Shown: in pieces, positions 12,471 through 23,496 of the stretch | Numbering within the stretch: position 1 is the stretch's first letter | Layout: each line of letters opens with the position of its first letter | Origin: Cepaea nemoralis | Lineage: Eukaryota > Mollusca > Gastropoda > Stylommatophora > Helicidae | DNA length: 64,000 bases | Direction: 5' to 3' | Assembly (NCBI GenBank): GCA_014155875.1 | Contig: JACEFZ010024489.1 | Coordinates: forward strand, 541,501 to 605,500 | Program-made: the position numbers and the translations under genes | The notes under the pieces: model-generated | What the model saw: only the letters and a program-made list of their open reading frames with translations | Database searches by the model: none | Told to the model about the DNA's origin: nothing

Positions 12471-12711
12471 CACAGAAAAATAAATAAATGACCCTTTCAC
12501 GTGCCTTACGTAGCATTGAGAACAGGGTGCTCGGCTTATATTTCTATACAATGCGTATAAGGTAATTCACCTACATAATACGTTGTGAATTACGCACACA
12601 TCTGAATACATTGTAGATCACATAACTGCATACGATGCTTACGTATATGTTTTGACGGCGGCGTAGTGAGTTACTTCCACACGCCGGCCAGGTGATCTTC
12701 AGTGTTGACTT

Positions 12712-12760
12712 CTCGCTCAGAAAGCAATGGCAAACTACTGAACGTAAACTTGCCTTGTAA
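12712..12760 (+). mobile_element. SINE2 core fragment
   Basis: Only the conserved core (CTCAGAAAGCAATGGCAAAC, then TACTGAACGTAAACTTGCC) remains. Confidence 0.6.
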
Positions 12761-12827
12761 ATGACAAAACAGCCAATAGGGGCTGGGTGTGGATTGCAAG
12801 TCCCGCAAAGAACAAGGAACCATTTTA

Positions 12828-12909
12828 TTTTTATTTTATTTTTTTTTTTTGGGGGGGGGGGGGGGGAGCGGATGTGCGTGCATGTGTGCGTGCGTGCGTG
12901 CGTGCGTGC

Positions 12910-12944
<35 letters not shown>

Positions 12945-12955
12945 TGTCTGTGTGT
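12828..12955 (+). repeat. T-run, G-run and (GCGT)n/(GT)n microsatellite
   Basis: A TTTTA/T-rich stretch runs into about 16 Gs and then (GCGT)n and (GT)n. It is compound low-complexity sequence, and short ORFs over it are artefacts. Confidence 0.95.
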
Positions 12956-13061
12956 GATTATGCAGCAGAAAACATTCGTAATCATACACGCGGTATTAAT
13001 CGCACGTGTCAGGTCTATAACAAGTAAACAGTTGAGATGCAGGTAGTTTTTATTGTTCTTA

Positions 13062-13131
13062 ATTTCTTGTAGCTTTACCGATGTGTGTTAATTGTGTGTG
13101 CGCTGACGAAGGCTTTGGCCATTTTGTCCTA
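13062..13131 (+). other. Repeat with decayed hammerhead-like core, copy 1
   Basis: Shares the block ACCGATGTGTGTTAATTG and CTGACGAAGGCTTTGGCC with 62710-62765. CTGACGA followed by a short hairpin (GGC TTTG GCC) resembles the first half of a hammerhead ribozyme core, but the GAAA box expected after the hairpin reads ATTT here. If it ever was a ribozyme, this copy is dead. Confidence 0.35.
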
Positions 13132-13149
13132 CTGGGGGGAGGGGGGGGG

Positions 13150-13530
13150 GGGAGAGGCCGCTGAGTGGTTTCGAGGTATGGTGTCCGCCTTCGAGTGCTG
13201 GAAGTCCCTGGGTCAGGTCCCGGTGAGGACCGGGATTTTTTTCAGGTGGACTTCGAGTAGCAGTTTCCCCTGGTCTCTGGGTATTGAGATCGGACGCCCG
13301 TGTGTATTTTTGCACACGTTAAACATCCCTTGGCAGTGGAAGTTGAAAAATTGTAGCCTAACGGCGCTGCCCAGGCAAAATTTCGAGTAAAAAATATACC
13401 CAAAGTATTTCAGGATCTTCGCCGGTGCTACGGAGTTCGTGCACTGAGCTGAGTTTCTCCGAACTCAGTCTTGAGTTAGGAGTAGAACGGAGCACTTATG
13501 GGTTACACCCGTGTGCTGTGATGTTGATCC
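13150..13530 (+). mobile_element. tRNA-headed SINE-like repeat
   Basis: Begins GGCCGCTGAGTGGTTTCGAGG (A-box-like). A dyad around GGTCCCGGTGAGGACCGGGA and a GGTCAGGTCCC stretch take the place of a tRNA T-arm. The body has CGCTGCCCAGGCAAAATTTC and GGTGCTACGGAGTTCGTGC, the latter shared with SINE1. The 3' end (ACGGAGCACTTATGGG... GTGCTGTGATGTTGATCC) resembles the 3' end of the I-type LINE at 55.3 kb. Confidence 0.45.
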
Positions 13531-13589
13531 ATCGACTAAACTAAACTATCCCTTGTGATCGTGTTCTAGTAAAGCTTACAGTCTGCATC

Positions 13590-13590
13590 T

Positions 13591-13625
<35 letters not shown>

Positions 13626-13732
13626 CGTGTGTGTGTGTGTAACGTGTGTGTGTGTGTGCGCGCGAGCGAGCGAGGGTGCGTGCGTGCGTGCATGTGTGTA
13701 TGTGTATGTATGTGTGTGTGTGTTTGTGTGTG
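13590..13732 (+). repeat. (GT)n compound microsatellite
   Basis: (GT)n interrupted by ACGTGT and GCGCGAGCGAGC parts. It runs straight into a SINE1 copy. Confidence 0.95.
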
Positions 13733-13969
13733 TGTGGTGAAGTGGTCAAGCCGTTTGACTCGGGCTCCGAAGGTTGTGGGTTCGATTCCGGGCCGCGTCC
13801 TTCGGTTCACGAGTGAAATTTTTCGGAGACTCCTGTGGGTCGTCGCTAGAGCTACGGAGTTTGTGCTTTGGGCGACGCTTTCCGCGCTGCGGAAAGAGAC
13901 CGAGTCATATGGGATAAATACCTAGTGCAGTGAAGTCGATCCTGTCGACTTTTAAGCGACTTTTTTTTT
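13733..13969 (+). mobile_element. SINE1 copy
   Basis: tRNA-derived SINE. The A-box-like part (GAAGTGGTCAAGCCG) is followed by the B-box GGTTCGATTCC, a body with GGAGACTCCTGTGGGTCGTC and GACGCTTTCCGCGCTGCGGA, and an end CTGTCGACTTTTAAGCGAC followed by nine Ts. The first bases of the head are merged with the (GT)n tract. Confidence 0.9.
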
Positions 13970-14309
13970 AAAGAGTGGCTGTGTGTGTGTTTCTGTGTTG
14001 ATATTCATTCATAACTTTCGTAATACATTGTCAATAAAATACATTAATACATTATCGATAATATACTTAATTACGCTACAGGTAACATACCTGTCTATAC
14101 ACTGTACCTCAATGCATGGTGGATAAAATAACACCACACACTCACTGCTCACGGAGATCTGTCAGGTTGGCGATCCCGCTGTTCAAGTACAGACAGTCAC
14201 AAGACCCGTTGCAGGGAAACAACTCGGCACAGTATGGCATCACTCTCGTCTGCTAATTCATATTTCAGCAAAATTAGCCACGCACACATTTCAATACTGG
14301 AGTCGGTGC

Positions 14310-14450
14310 TATTGTATTGGCTAAACGACTCACCTTCCGGCCGGATGTCATGGGTTTGACTAGCTTCAAACTTTTAAAACTGACCTCGGCTCCAGGGTCG
14401 ACCCAGCCTAAAATGGATATCAGGAAAGGTCTTGGGATGTAAAGACGGGG
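14310..14450 (+). mobile_element. SINE4 copy (partial)
   Basis: Shares GGATGTCATGGGTTTGACTA and TTTTAAAACTGACC... GACCCAGCCTAA with the SINE4 copies at 15000-15200 (minus) and 30240-30480 (minus). Confidence 0.55.
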
Positions 14451-14660
14451 AGAGTGATAGTGAATGTTATCTGTTTTATTCCGTTGTTAATGTGAACCTT
14501 CTCAGTTTTAATTGTTAGTTTAACTTCGAACATTCAATAATTATTATGGAAACCCGTTTATACTAATTTTCACAATTTTCTGAGAATTGGTTGGGAAGGA
14601 AAGGCAACAGGGAAGGGAATTGTTTTTTCTGTCTTCAGTCTCACAGACTCTTGCTGGCTG
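14451..14660. other. Nothing recognised
   Basis: Unassigned AT-rich sequence between SINE and LINE remnants. Confidence 0.4.
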
Positions 14661-14740
14661 TTGAAGGTAAAGACGAAGCACGGATGGGAATGTACCGAGT
14701 GTTGTGACGTCGGTTCTTCACTCACCTTAACTCAGCCCCA
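14661..14740 (+). mobile_element. 3' tail of I-type LINE (family of the 55.3-kb element)
   Basis: Contains GGGAATGTACCGAGTGTTGT followed by GACGTCGGTTCTT, closely like the last codons and stop of the LINE that ends at 55311. Only the terminal part of about 80 bp is present, so it is an extremely 5'-truncated copy or a SINE that borrowed this tail. Confidence 0.5.
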
Positions 14741-14886
14741 CAGGCTTGATGAAACAATGCAATGCTATACACTTAATGATGATGATGATGATATTGTATG
14801 GCCTCGCAGTAACACTACTACATGTGTAGTGCTGTCATAGCCATTAAGGCCTTGACTTACTGCCATGTATTGTCAGTGTATGTTCT

Positions 14887-14985
14887 TCTTCTTTCGTTCG
14901 CTTGAAATATGTCTATAACTGCAATGTTCTCTCTTGTATGAATCTAACAGTCTTTTTTAGTTAGTGTATGTATTAGAGCTAATTT
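14887..14985 (-). mobile_element. 3' end of second I-type LINE family (short)
   Basis: The block CTGCAATGTTCTCTCTTGTA with neighbouring TTCGTTCGCTTGAAAT recurs at 33656-33755, where it joins recognisable LINE protein on the minus strand. This is therefore a short 3' fragment of that family. Confidence 0.5.
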
Positions 14986-14999
14986 ATTGTAAATTATCG

Positions 15000-15200
15000 G
15001 CCGCTGATTTGGTCAGTATTACACCAGCCGCTTTTACTTCCCATGACAATTTCTGGTACACATTTTAGGTTGGACCGACACGAGATGCCCAAGTTAATTT
15101 TAAACATTCGAATCCGTCCTGTTGAGAATCGAATCTGTGATGACTGGGCCGTCAGGTGAGTGTCTAACCACAACGCTACCGCGGCTTCCCTCACAGATTG
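15000..15200 (-). mobile_element. SINE4 copy
   Basis: On the minus strand: a tRNA-like head with an A-box-like GTAGCGTTGTGGTTAGAC and a B-box-like AGATTCGATTCTC, then TTTAAAATTAACTTGGGC and a tail CTGGTGTAATACTGACCAAA. The same order is found at 30240-30480. Confidence 0.6.
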
Positions 15201-15282
15201 TACTATATACATACGTCATTGAATAGTTACCCAAATACCTTAATCAACAAGGCTTGCTTGTTGTAAAAGTTGTAGTTTTAAT

Positions 15283-15385
15283 TCATGGTCGAGACAGGAA
15301 CACGGAGCTGATCCACGACTCTGGTGATCGAATGAGATGGCAGAACATGGCCGCCACGCTTATCGACATGGCACATGATGGGTAG
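15283..15385 (+). mobile_element. LINE family B 3' end, about 100 bp
   Basis: ATGGTCGAGACAGGAACACG and GAGCTGATCCACGACTCTGG match the end of the family B copies at 1711 and 32500. The copy ends GGCACATGATGGGTAGATGG, a decayed (GATT)/(GATG) tail. Confidence 0.65.
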
Positions 15386-16059
15386 ATGGAGTTTTAATTA
15401 ATCTATCACATAATCAGTCTACAACAGCCGAACAAATTTTTACCTGAACACGGAAAATGTTACCTACCTGTAATTGTTTTCGCGGCGAACATTTTGTGAG
15501 CACAGAAAATAATGACGTCTAGACAAAAACAATTATTTAGCAATCAAGATTATTTGATACTCTCTAACTGTGCTGTCAGACATCTACTGTTCTTACACCG
15601 GATGTAAGCCGCGCACACACTGGCAAAACCCCGACTTATGTCTGTATTAAAACTATATTGTACACATCTTTCGCAATGATTGTGCTACTTTACACACAGA
15701 CGTCATAAGCAATAGGTTGCAAGATTTATTGCCTGTCATGTTTCGCACCATCTATGCAGCGGAAACAATCATTCGTGCAACATATTGTTTACAGTTTCAG
15801 TATTTAAATTCACTAAGGAAATATATTTTTTTTTATAATTGTGTTACTGTAAAAACTAAATTTATTAGAAAGGCGGGAAAAAGGTTTCCAGACTTTCTTA
15901 ACTAAAACGGAGATATATCAATAGTTGGGGAAGCAGGTAAATAGTTTACTGCAGTGTCTTTATAAGGTTTAGTATTCAACCCTAGCATTTATTGGCTGAT
16001 TATTATTTTCTAGACAATGTTAGTAACATGCCAGCGTCTGGAGCGAAGGGGTAGCGACC
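15386..16059. other. Nothing recognised
   Basis: AT-rich. A 62-codon ORF near 15717 has no recognisable content. Confidence 0.45.
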
Positions 16060-16205
16060 GCTATTTGCAATGCCACAAACTGTATTTGAAATCAGCTGCA
16101 GGCGAGTTTGGAAGGAGACAGCATTGTGTTGACTTTTAACAATAGTCAATAGTATGAGCGTCGGTCATTCAGAAAGCAATAGCAAACTACTGAAAATAAA
16201 CTTAG
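16060..16205 (+). mobile_element. Degenerate SINE2
   Basis: Head remnants (TTTGAAATCAGCTGCAGGCG) and the core TCAGAAAGCAATAGCAAACT are recognisable; the 3' block is absent. Confidence 0.5.
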
Positions 16206-16237
16206 AAAGTTTTCTGTATATCTTTTAGAGGGAGGGT

Positions 16238-16345
16238 GTCGCAGTCAACTACAGGATGTATTTTTTAATGACAGTGGGGTTTTTGAAAAATTGTGCCGTT
16301 CCAAGATTTGTATTTACCCTCTGTGGAGTTCATGCAACATAAAAG
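16238..16345 (+). mobile_element. Partial small MITE (related to 51332-51499)
   Basis: CTACAGGATGTATTTTTTAA, then GACAGTGG... and GATTTGTATTTACC... GTTCATGCAACAT align with the first two thirds of the 168-bp MITE at 51332. The right terminus is missing. Confidence 0.5.
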
Positions 16346-16509
16346 GTAAAAATTAAAAATTAAAAAGTACATACTGCACAGCATTTTTGGTTGACTGTGA
16401 TTTATAGACTAGTTTGGGTTCAGTAGCTTGCAATGAATGAGCTACACCCATACCATTGTAAGAAAACCAGCGCTAAGTAGTCTGCTTCTAAATTTCCTGT
16501 AGTTGTATT

Positions 16510-16660
16510 TCAAGATTGGTGTCCGGAATTACGAATTGCGTGCGTTACCCCTTCGCAACAACACCGCATGAACGTAAACTAATCTAGTAAATTACACACA
16601 GCCAAAAATGATGAGGTTGACTGCTACGGCCTGTAAAGGACATGCAACTAACCTTTAATA
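16510..16660 (+). mobile_element. Rearranged SINE2 pieces
   Basis: Contains GGAATTACGAATTGCGTGCG (a head part in reverse sense) next to GATGAGGTTGACTGCTACGG and CCTGTAAAGGACATGCAACT (3' block in forward sense). The core between them is reduced to TGAACGTAAACTAATC. Confidence 0.45.
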
Positions 16661-18073
16661 CTGTTGTAAAATTTAAACACGAAATCGAGCTTGTTAAAAC
16701 GGAGCTCTAGAACGCGTAAATTTTAGGTACACTTGTTAATATCAACACCGGACAACACTGATGTTTACACAAACCTGTTTACTGTATATCTCCGGCAATC
16801 TACGACTATGTACGGATATTAGTGGCTAGAAACCTTCTATATTCAGTGTGCGTTTCCAGTCTGAGTGCTCAAACAACAAAGTCTTCAAGAAAAAGAAAGA
16901 TCCGTCCCTTTCCTTTATCCACCAAAGCTACACGAACACAAAAGCACCACCATTACAACCACTTCACACATCAACACCACTACCACACACCCACCACCAC
17001 TTTCTTTTGTTTCATTTTCTGGCAAAGTTCAATGTTTCTTTAGCAACATTCCTTCCCCATGAATGCAGTTAGTTTCCGTTTCGGTAAGTTACTAATAAAC
17101 TGTTTTGTCTAACCTTGGCCCTCCCATTTTCAGAGTTAATATAATTAGAGCATAAAGCTTTCGTAAAGGATCTACTTTTTCCCAAAGGTTATGATGAATA
17201 ACTGTCCAGGAATGGTGTTTGGTCGACAGGGAAATGTATACAGTAAAAAGGAAACTGTATAGGCTATAGAGAAAGTACGCCGCGTGCCAGACTGCAAGGA
17301 AGAAACATAGCCTGTTCCAGGTCGTAGAGTGAAACGTATGAAAAACGTATTAAACACACACGCACAGACCATACGTCTGCAGTCCAGTGGTAGACGTGAT
17401 AAGATGCCAGTCTGATAACCTGATAGTCCAGGTGTCAGAGAGGTGTAAAAAATTGCAAGCTTTCTTTACTTTCCCAGTTTTCTTAATTGGCAAGTCTGCC
17501 TACGTGAGATGCTGAACACAATCCCTGTATAATAATGTATGTGTCTGGATGGGGATTATCTTTGTCTGCCAAAATTAGCACTGGTGTGGTTTGATTTCAC
17601 ATAGACGTTTTGTGCGCTTTCAAAACCCATTGTGCGTAGTTAAAGGGTAATAGTGATTTCATACCAGTAACGGTGATATAGGTATACAGTTTATATCTGC
17701 ACATAGACTAGAACATAGTTAGGTGTTCAGTTCATTTCCTCGACAACTTTCCCTCCCATACAATTTATTAACAGAGAAATCATACAATAATTCGATATCC
17801 TATTATAGTAGTTATAGTAGCTAGTTAGTTAGTTAGTTAGTTAGTTAGTAGTCGAGGTTCCAACTTCACGGCAACGGGTCGTACCCATATTGCTCCGTTC
17901 CTGTGCCAGTGACTATCACACAAAATGATCCTCACAATGGAATAGGCAGGAGTATCGGCAAGCCAACAGCCCGCACAGGTACACTGTGCATAATGCCGCC
18001 GCCAGAATGCCAACACAAAAGTCCTTCACGAAAAATTACAGTGCATCGTAGATGGAAACAGCAGTCACCAGAA
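16661..18073. other. Long stretch without a gene; (TAGT)n at 17819
   Basis: About 1.4 kb. Small ORFs near 16822-17072 overlap in all three frames over CAC/ACC-rich sequence and are not credible genes. A (TAGT)n run of about seven units lies at 17819-17846. I see nothing else. Confidence 0.5.
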
Positions 18074-18220
18074 AGTCTTCATTGACCGGGGTTTTATCCC
18101 ATATGGCTCGGTCTCTTTCCGCAGAACGACCCGCCAAAAGCGCCGCACAAATCACGAACTCCGTAGATCCAGCGGCGACTCCCAGGAGTCTCCTGAAAAA
18201 TGCACTCGTGAGCCGAAAAG
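18074..18220 (-). mobile_element. SINE1 fragment
   Basis: Reverse complement of the SINE1 body: GGGTTTTATCCCATATGGCT-like start, then GGTCTCTTTCCGCAG and CACGAACTCCGTAG. The tRNA head is lost after about 18220. Confidence 0.75.
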
Positions 18221-18640
18221 GCAAAGCAGTCAATCCGGCAACAGCCGGCCGCCATCGTCCCGAAACTTGCAGTTCACGCTACAAAAAACCGCGGACAGAT
18301 GTAAAAGCATTTCACGCGAAACTCACAGCTCACAGTGTCGCGCCACGCACTCACTCAGTAGCAGGGCGACGGAACAATATCCTCCTTAGTCGCCTCTTAC
18401 GACGTGCATGGTAGGCAACAGTGTTACTATTCTTTGCTCCCCCGTATGGGCCCCGGCAACACACGGCTGGGTGTGCACAGCTCGGTGGGGTATTGGTGCA
18501 TGGTCAAGCAGGCTTGATCGGGGGCCTGTGGGATCTTGTGTATAGTGCTGAATAACAAATAGAATAACATCACAGCTTGGAGAGAATGGCGTCGCAGGGA
18601 GTGACCAGGGCATATAGTCTACACTCAGACTGCTACTGGT
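18221..18640. other. Nothing clear; motif TAGTCGCCTCTTACGACGTG at 18387
   Basis: The motif near 18387-18412 resembles, from memory, a tail motif of short retroelements in molluscs. No other copy lies in this window, so this is a weak hint only. Confidence 0.3.
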
Positions 18641-18800
18641 ACCGCTAGTATTGGGACTCTCATCTCATCTCATCATTATGTTCCTCTTGTACCTTGTATT
18701 GGGACTATTCGCTGGCTAATGAAGATGAGAACTGAATGCGTGAGGGAATGTCCCGAGTGTCATGAAGTCGGTTCTTGACTCAACTCAACTCACAAGGCTG
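18641..18800 (+). mobile_element. 3' tail of I-type LINE with (AACTC)n end
   Basis: GGGACTATTCGCTGGCTAAT, GGGAATGTCCCGAGTGTCAT and GAAGTCGGTTCTTGA correspond to the last 90 bp of the LINE ending at 55311. The tail is (AACTC)n instead of (AATC)n. A CTCATCTCATC block just upstream recurs inverted at about 41645-41680. Confidence 0.6.
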
Positions 18801-19055
18801 CATCCCAGGAGACATTCCCAGTAGTGGCATGGCTGATATTTTCCCCCGAGCAGTGTTGCTATGGAAGCCGATACAGCCTCGCCAAATGATTACCAGAAGT
18901 ATTCCTGACAACGTCTAGCGGGAACCGAAAAAAGATACTGACCGTCAAATCCTAAATTTATTTGAATGTTATAAACCTGAAATTCCTCTCATTTCATTTA
19001 TTTTTCTTTAGTTTGTTATACTTTATTGTATTTTACCTCTTTTTTCTTAATTTTG

Positions 19056-19130
19056 CAATGGAAAATTACTGAACGTAAACTTGCCAAGAGATCACAACAG
19101 CAAAAAATGCTGGTGTAAAGGATATGCAAC
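19056..19130 (+). mobile_element. SINE2 3' fragment
   Basis: CAATGGAAAATTACTGAACG, then CTTGCCAAGAGATCACAACA and TGTAAAGGATATGCAACC: core and closing block only. Confidence 0.6.
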
Positions 19131-19135
19131 CGTTC

Positions 19136-19380
19136 TTTTTAATTACTATTCTTTAATTCAAACAGTTTTCTTTATTGCATTATACTTACATTTTACTTTA
19201 CTTTACTAGGTATCCTTTACTTTACTCTACTTTCATTTATTGCACTATATTTCCCTTAACTTTGCTATACTTTACTTTCCCTTACTTTGCTATAATTTCC
19301 TTTACTTTACCATTCTTTCCCTTACATTACTATGCTTACTTATACTTTACTTAAACAAATTACAATAATAAAGTAAATAC
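19136..19380 (+). repeat. TTTAC-rich low-complexity tract
   Basis: Repeated TTTACTTTAC/CTTTACTTTGC words without a fixed period: simple-sequence decay. Confidence 0.8.
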
Positions 19381-19549
19381 ACGCATCAGGGAGTACTGGT
19401 TTTATGTTTCTGGTCCCATATTCTTATACTCCAATATGTCGCTCGATGAGTGATGTTATCAATCATACGACTGTCGTCTTTACTTCCTTGAGCATTTCCT
19501 GGTACCCAGTTAAGGCTCAGGTCATTTTTAAGCTTCGGCTTTAATAATC

Positions 19550-20160
19550 CTGGTTTCAAGTGCATTAAACCAAATTTGAGGTTATAACAGTCTTGAAACA
19601 GAGCTAAATATCGGCAAAGAAGTTCCAATAACTCAGTGCTCTCTGGTTCCGCATAATAATCTTGAAACCTGGGCTAAATATCAGCAAGGAAATTCCCATT
19701 ACTCAGTGCTGTCTATCCGCTCCGTGGCGAAGGAAATACTGACGCAGTTCGTAATCCCGCATAACCGCGTTTGAAATACAGCTGCTGGCGATTTAGAAGC
19801 AGACCGCGTTGCATTGGTTTACACGAAATGGTATGGGTACCAGTAGTTCAGAAAGCAACGGCAAACTACAGAACGTAAAATTGCCAAAAGATTACAACAG
19901 CAAAGAATGATGGTGTTGATTGCAACGCCGTGCAAAAGGATATACCACTAACTTTAACAGTGATTTCTGGTTCCTTATAATAGTATTGAAACAGGGCTAA
20001 ATATCAGCAAGGAAATTCCCATTACTCAGTGCTGTCTGGATCCATAAAACAGTTGAAACAGAGTTAAATTTCAACTGGGAAATTCCCTTTACCCAGTGCT
20101 GTCGGAATACGTATAATAGTCTGGAAACAGGCTACATATTCAGTGCTGTCTGGGTCCGTT
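19550..20160 (+). repeat. About 70-bp minisatellite, five decayed units, split by a SINE2
   Basis: Units share TCTTGAAACAGGGCTAAATA, AAATTCCCATTACTCAGTGC and TGTCTGGTTCC, at about 19565, 19655, 19975, 20050 and 20110. The second and third units are separated by the SINE2 insertion at 19715-19957, so the array predates the SINE. Confidence 0.75.
19715..19957 (+). mobile_element. SINE2 copy inside the 70-bp minisatellite
   Basis: Nearly full-length: head CGCTCCGTGGCGAAGG, core TTCAGAAAGCAACGGCAAAC and end CAAAAGGATATACCACTAAC. It is flanked by an imperfect 11-bp duplication: CAGTGCTGTCT at 19704-19714 and CAGTGATTTCT at 19958-19968. Confidence 0.85.
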
Positions 20161-20360
20161 GAAGAATCGTCTGTCCTGATATCTCAACATCGGCAATTTG
20201 CGAACGTCGAAGCGCAGCTTCCTGGAGATAAAAAGACTTATGGATGTCTGTTCAAGCCATAGACTGTGTGAGGAAAGGTCAAGAGGGAGTGAAAGCGTCT
20301 GAGTTTTCTTCTGGGGCGGTGTTAGAATAATAACTGGTATGCTTAGATTTTTCTGTTGTT

Positions 20361-20640
20361 TTGTTCGCTCGCTTTGAACCTAAGCACAGTGCATACACGC
20401 ACTGATACTTCTAATGCACAGGACTGGTGTGTGCGTGTGGATTAGCTTTCCCTATTACCCAGTATCCCTGGCCATCAGGCGAACCTACTCTGACTTTAGA
20501 GGTATTTGTAATTTACGTCCCCAGGTCTAGGACGAGAAGTCAATATTTTAGTCCAACTGACCAGTGTAGGGATTTAACCCGCTACCTCGGCATCAGCACA
20601 CCGGATGTTTAAGAACAAGCGCCAAGTTGACCTTCGGTGT
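20361..20640 (-). mobile_element. SINE3 copy (uninterrupted)
   Basis: On the minus strand: a tRNA-like head with B-box-like GGTTTAAATCC/GGTTAAAT sequence (AGCGGGTTAAATCCCTACAC), then TAAAATATTGACTTCTC, GGACGTAAATTACAAATACC, GGAAAGCTAATCCACACG and a tail ending CAAAGCGAGCGAAC. Further copies lie at 44165-44470 and 51290-51745. Confidence 0.75.
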
Positions 20641-22775
20641 GGGGATATGTTTTGGGTTCTATCATCATCATCATCATCATCATCATCTTCCACTTCTGCC
20701 GTCAAGCGTCGTGGGGAGGAATAATTTGCGTTCCAGCGCCAGGTGGACGGCACTGGATAGTGTCATGTAACAAGCTATGGGGAGGGTCCCATAATGTCCC
20801 GTCACAATATTTCAAACTTATTCTTTTGCCCTGGCTGGGAATAGGTCTTTGCTGCCAACCCTCATCCGTTCCCCGGACTTACTGTCACACTCTCTTTCGA
20901 CCTCAGGGTTATTTCCTGCAGTGTATTTCTGGCTGACACACACGTAACATGACGATCGTCTCAGTCACTATAATTTGAATTTAATACCGTAATAAAGACA
21001 ACACAGAAGAACACCAAGACAGATAAACCTATACAAGTCCAGAAACAAAACTGATGAGATAACTCTAGTCCAGAAATGAATCCAGAAAACTCTGAACATC
21101 ATATAGCACAGATCTTGAAATTGTCCAGTCATTTCACAACTGCCTCACCGGGCAAAGGTTCCAGTCTCTCTATCCAGCGTCGGTTGTTCGAACAACAGCT
21201 TCCAAGTTTCCTAGGTCACCACGATATAGTCAGTAATCTGGTCTGGGAAAGTGCCCTGGGATCACTGGGCTCAATTGAGGTTGGGAACCAAAGTCATGAT
21301 ACCAGATTGGGTATAGGGAATGAATCAGAGTCTTTCGCTGTCCCGGACAAGGATGGGAATTGGGGTAGGTCCAAACCGCCTCATCAGCAAACGCTCGACC
21401 TTAAGTCAATGAGAAGACTTGAGTTGGCTGTTGTGTCACTCATTACATTTTTGTAACGCCTCTCCATTTATATTAGAAAAAAACATTATACCTGGTATGT
21501 CCACTGACTTGCCCTGGCTTCATCAGGTGCTTATAAGTTTGGGCATAGAAGCCCTGTCGAGTCTTTCAACACACTTTATGGTAAACACTCGACCTTAAGT
21601 CGATGAGAAGACTTCAAAAGAAGGACCCTGTAGATGAGAAAGACTAGTGAGGGACCAAGCTGACTCATGCACCACAATCCTGAGGTCCAATTGGCCTCAG
21701 TTAATACATTAGTTATACCTTTTGGCTTACCAAGACCAGTATATAAGTGGCTTGCTTGAATGAGTCTGACATGTCAGGTAGCCCCTGGATTGGCTACATC
21801 CTGGCTTGAGCAGACCTCCAACTTGTAGACGTCCTGTCGGCTACCATATGCACCCTGTTGCATACACGACTCACTCTCCACACTCATACCCTGCCTTTAT
21901 TATTATTGGGCACATTCGTTTCCCAATCTCTCTCTCCCTTGCAAACCATGCCTTTCTCACTCCAAAGATCTTGTGGTGTGGTGTGCCTAGCAATCTGTGT
22001 GTTTCTCCCCCTTAACTAATATTATAGTAGTGGGGTTGTATGGCACGCAGTGTAGTTCCCCATTCCCAGCAAGAATAGGAAAGAAGATACTACCCCTTCC
22101 GGCCGCTGCTCTTGTCTGAGCTGTCACCGCAATGTACCGGCAGTGCCTCACCTAACACGTAGATTCAGAGGAATGCAGGTTCTCTCAATGAGATAAAGAA
22201 GTTTATTTATATTCCCGACATCATCCTCTCGACTAAAAGACGAAAGAGATAGCACCGTGGGTAGCCTCTTCCGGCTCAAGAAGATAGATCATAGATTGGT
22301 GGACCCCATCCCCAAGGAGCGCTTCCCTCCTTCCGGCACACCGTAGCTATCAAATGTGTTTATATTTAAATGAGAGAAGCTACTAAGTAGAGGTAAGCCG
22401 TAGGAAGAAAGATAGCACTCGTCTATCGGCTGCCAAGAACAAGCGATATCATTTGGGAAATATTTATTGTTCAGATTTGTTCCCTTGCCATTCCAAGATT
22501 AAGAAGCTTAGCCAGATTGGCTAACGGTCACCCCCTCCCAATATGGCAAGACTGCTGTTTCGCCATATCATCTCAGTCGTTAAGACAATAGAGATTTATA
22601 AGTACAAAACTAATTACAACCTAAGATTACCTTTCATAGCCCATCAGTATTCTGCCTTTTAAAATGTCTCAATCTTTAACTTGAACTTTTGACATAGGCA
22701 GTGGGTAGCGATCAGAAGAAACGGACATGAATTCTCCAGAAGCCGCACCAGTGCGCATTTGGCGCAAGGCGCTCC
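20641..22775. other. Long stretch without a gene; (ATC)n at 20659
   Basis: An (ATC)n run at about 20659-20687. The segment CGACCTTAAGTCAATGAGAA at about 21400 is repeated almost exactly at about 21592. The 126-codon ORF at 21076-21456 overlaps that repeat and shows no family. I see no supported gene. Confidence 0.5.
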
Positions 22776-22780
22776 ATCGG

Positions 22781-23326
22781 TGTCACAGTCTCGGATCTCT
22801 AGGGGATCTGAACTCGGGCTCAAACAGGCAACAACAACTCCGTTAGATACAATATAGCAACATTTATTAATATGATATAAACAGTGCGCTGGCGAAGTGG
22901 GTTTTAACAGCCCTCACTTGACAAGTTGCATATCACAGAGGTTTAACATCACACATGATTATAACAAACAATTCTAAGCAACTATCTAGCATATGTCTAC
23001 GACCCTAAATACACATGGGTCTGAACTATCAAGTCCCTCTAAGGTAAGCCCTGTTGCTTCCCCGATGTCCAGTCTGTCTCTGCCGTTTCACACGTGTCGC
23101 AATCCGACACGGGTGGTAACTCTGTCCGAGTTCCTCGTGGACCCCGCAATCGGCGGGCCACATCAGTGTCCACGGGACAGTGGACACACTGACCAGTCCT
23201 TCGAGAAGGCTCTGGATTCTTCAGGCCTTCGAGTGACTCACTTCTTTCCCTTGAGCGGGAGTTTTAGCCCTTTGCCACTATATCTTACTTTATGTTAGTT
23301 ACCGGCCCCCATGTGAGGCTGTGACA
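22781..23326 (-). repeat. LTR (3' LTR in element sense)
   Basis: 546 bp, TG...CA ended. By eye about ten differences from the other LTR, including TGTCCACGGG versus TGTCCAAAGG, so about 98% identical. A small ORF over it appears in both LTRs and is only a by-product of their duplication. Confidence 0.95.
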
Positions 23327-23347
23327 GGAGTCCCCCCTCTCCCCCCT
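23327..23347 (-). other. Polypurine tract
   Basis: The minus strand reads AGGGGGGAGAGGGGGGACTC and then C, directly before the LTR start TGTCACAG. This is the expected primer site for plus-strand DNA synthesis and fixes the element's direction. Confidence 0.85.
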
Positions 23348-23496
23348 GATCTGATGGGTTATATAAGGTAATTAGTTCTGTACTAATTCTGTCACAGAAT
23401 CACATACAGTCCGTGTTTGTAGTTTGGTGGATAGTACCTTGGCAACCTACATATCGGCATCAACACTCATGTATTCTCCCATACACCACTTCACGA

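Noticed and set aside
21076..21456. 126-codon ORF as a gene
   Set aside because: No recognisable domain, and it partly consists of a segment repeated 190 bp downstream.
22993..23298. 101-codon ORF found twice (also 28060-28365) as a conserved gene
   Set aside because: It lies wholly within the two LTRs, so its duplication follows from the LTR pair.
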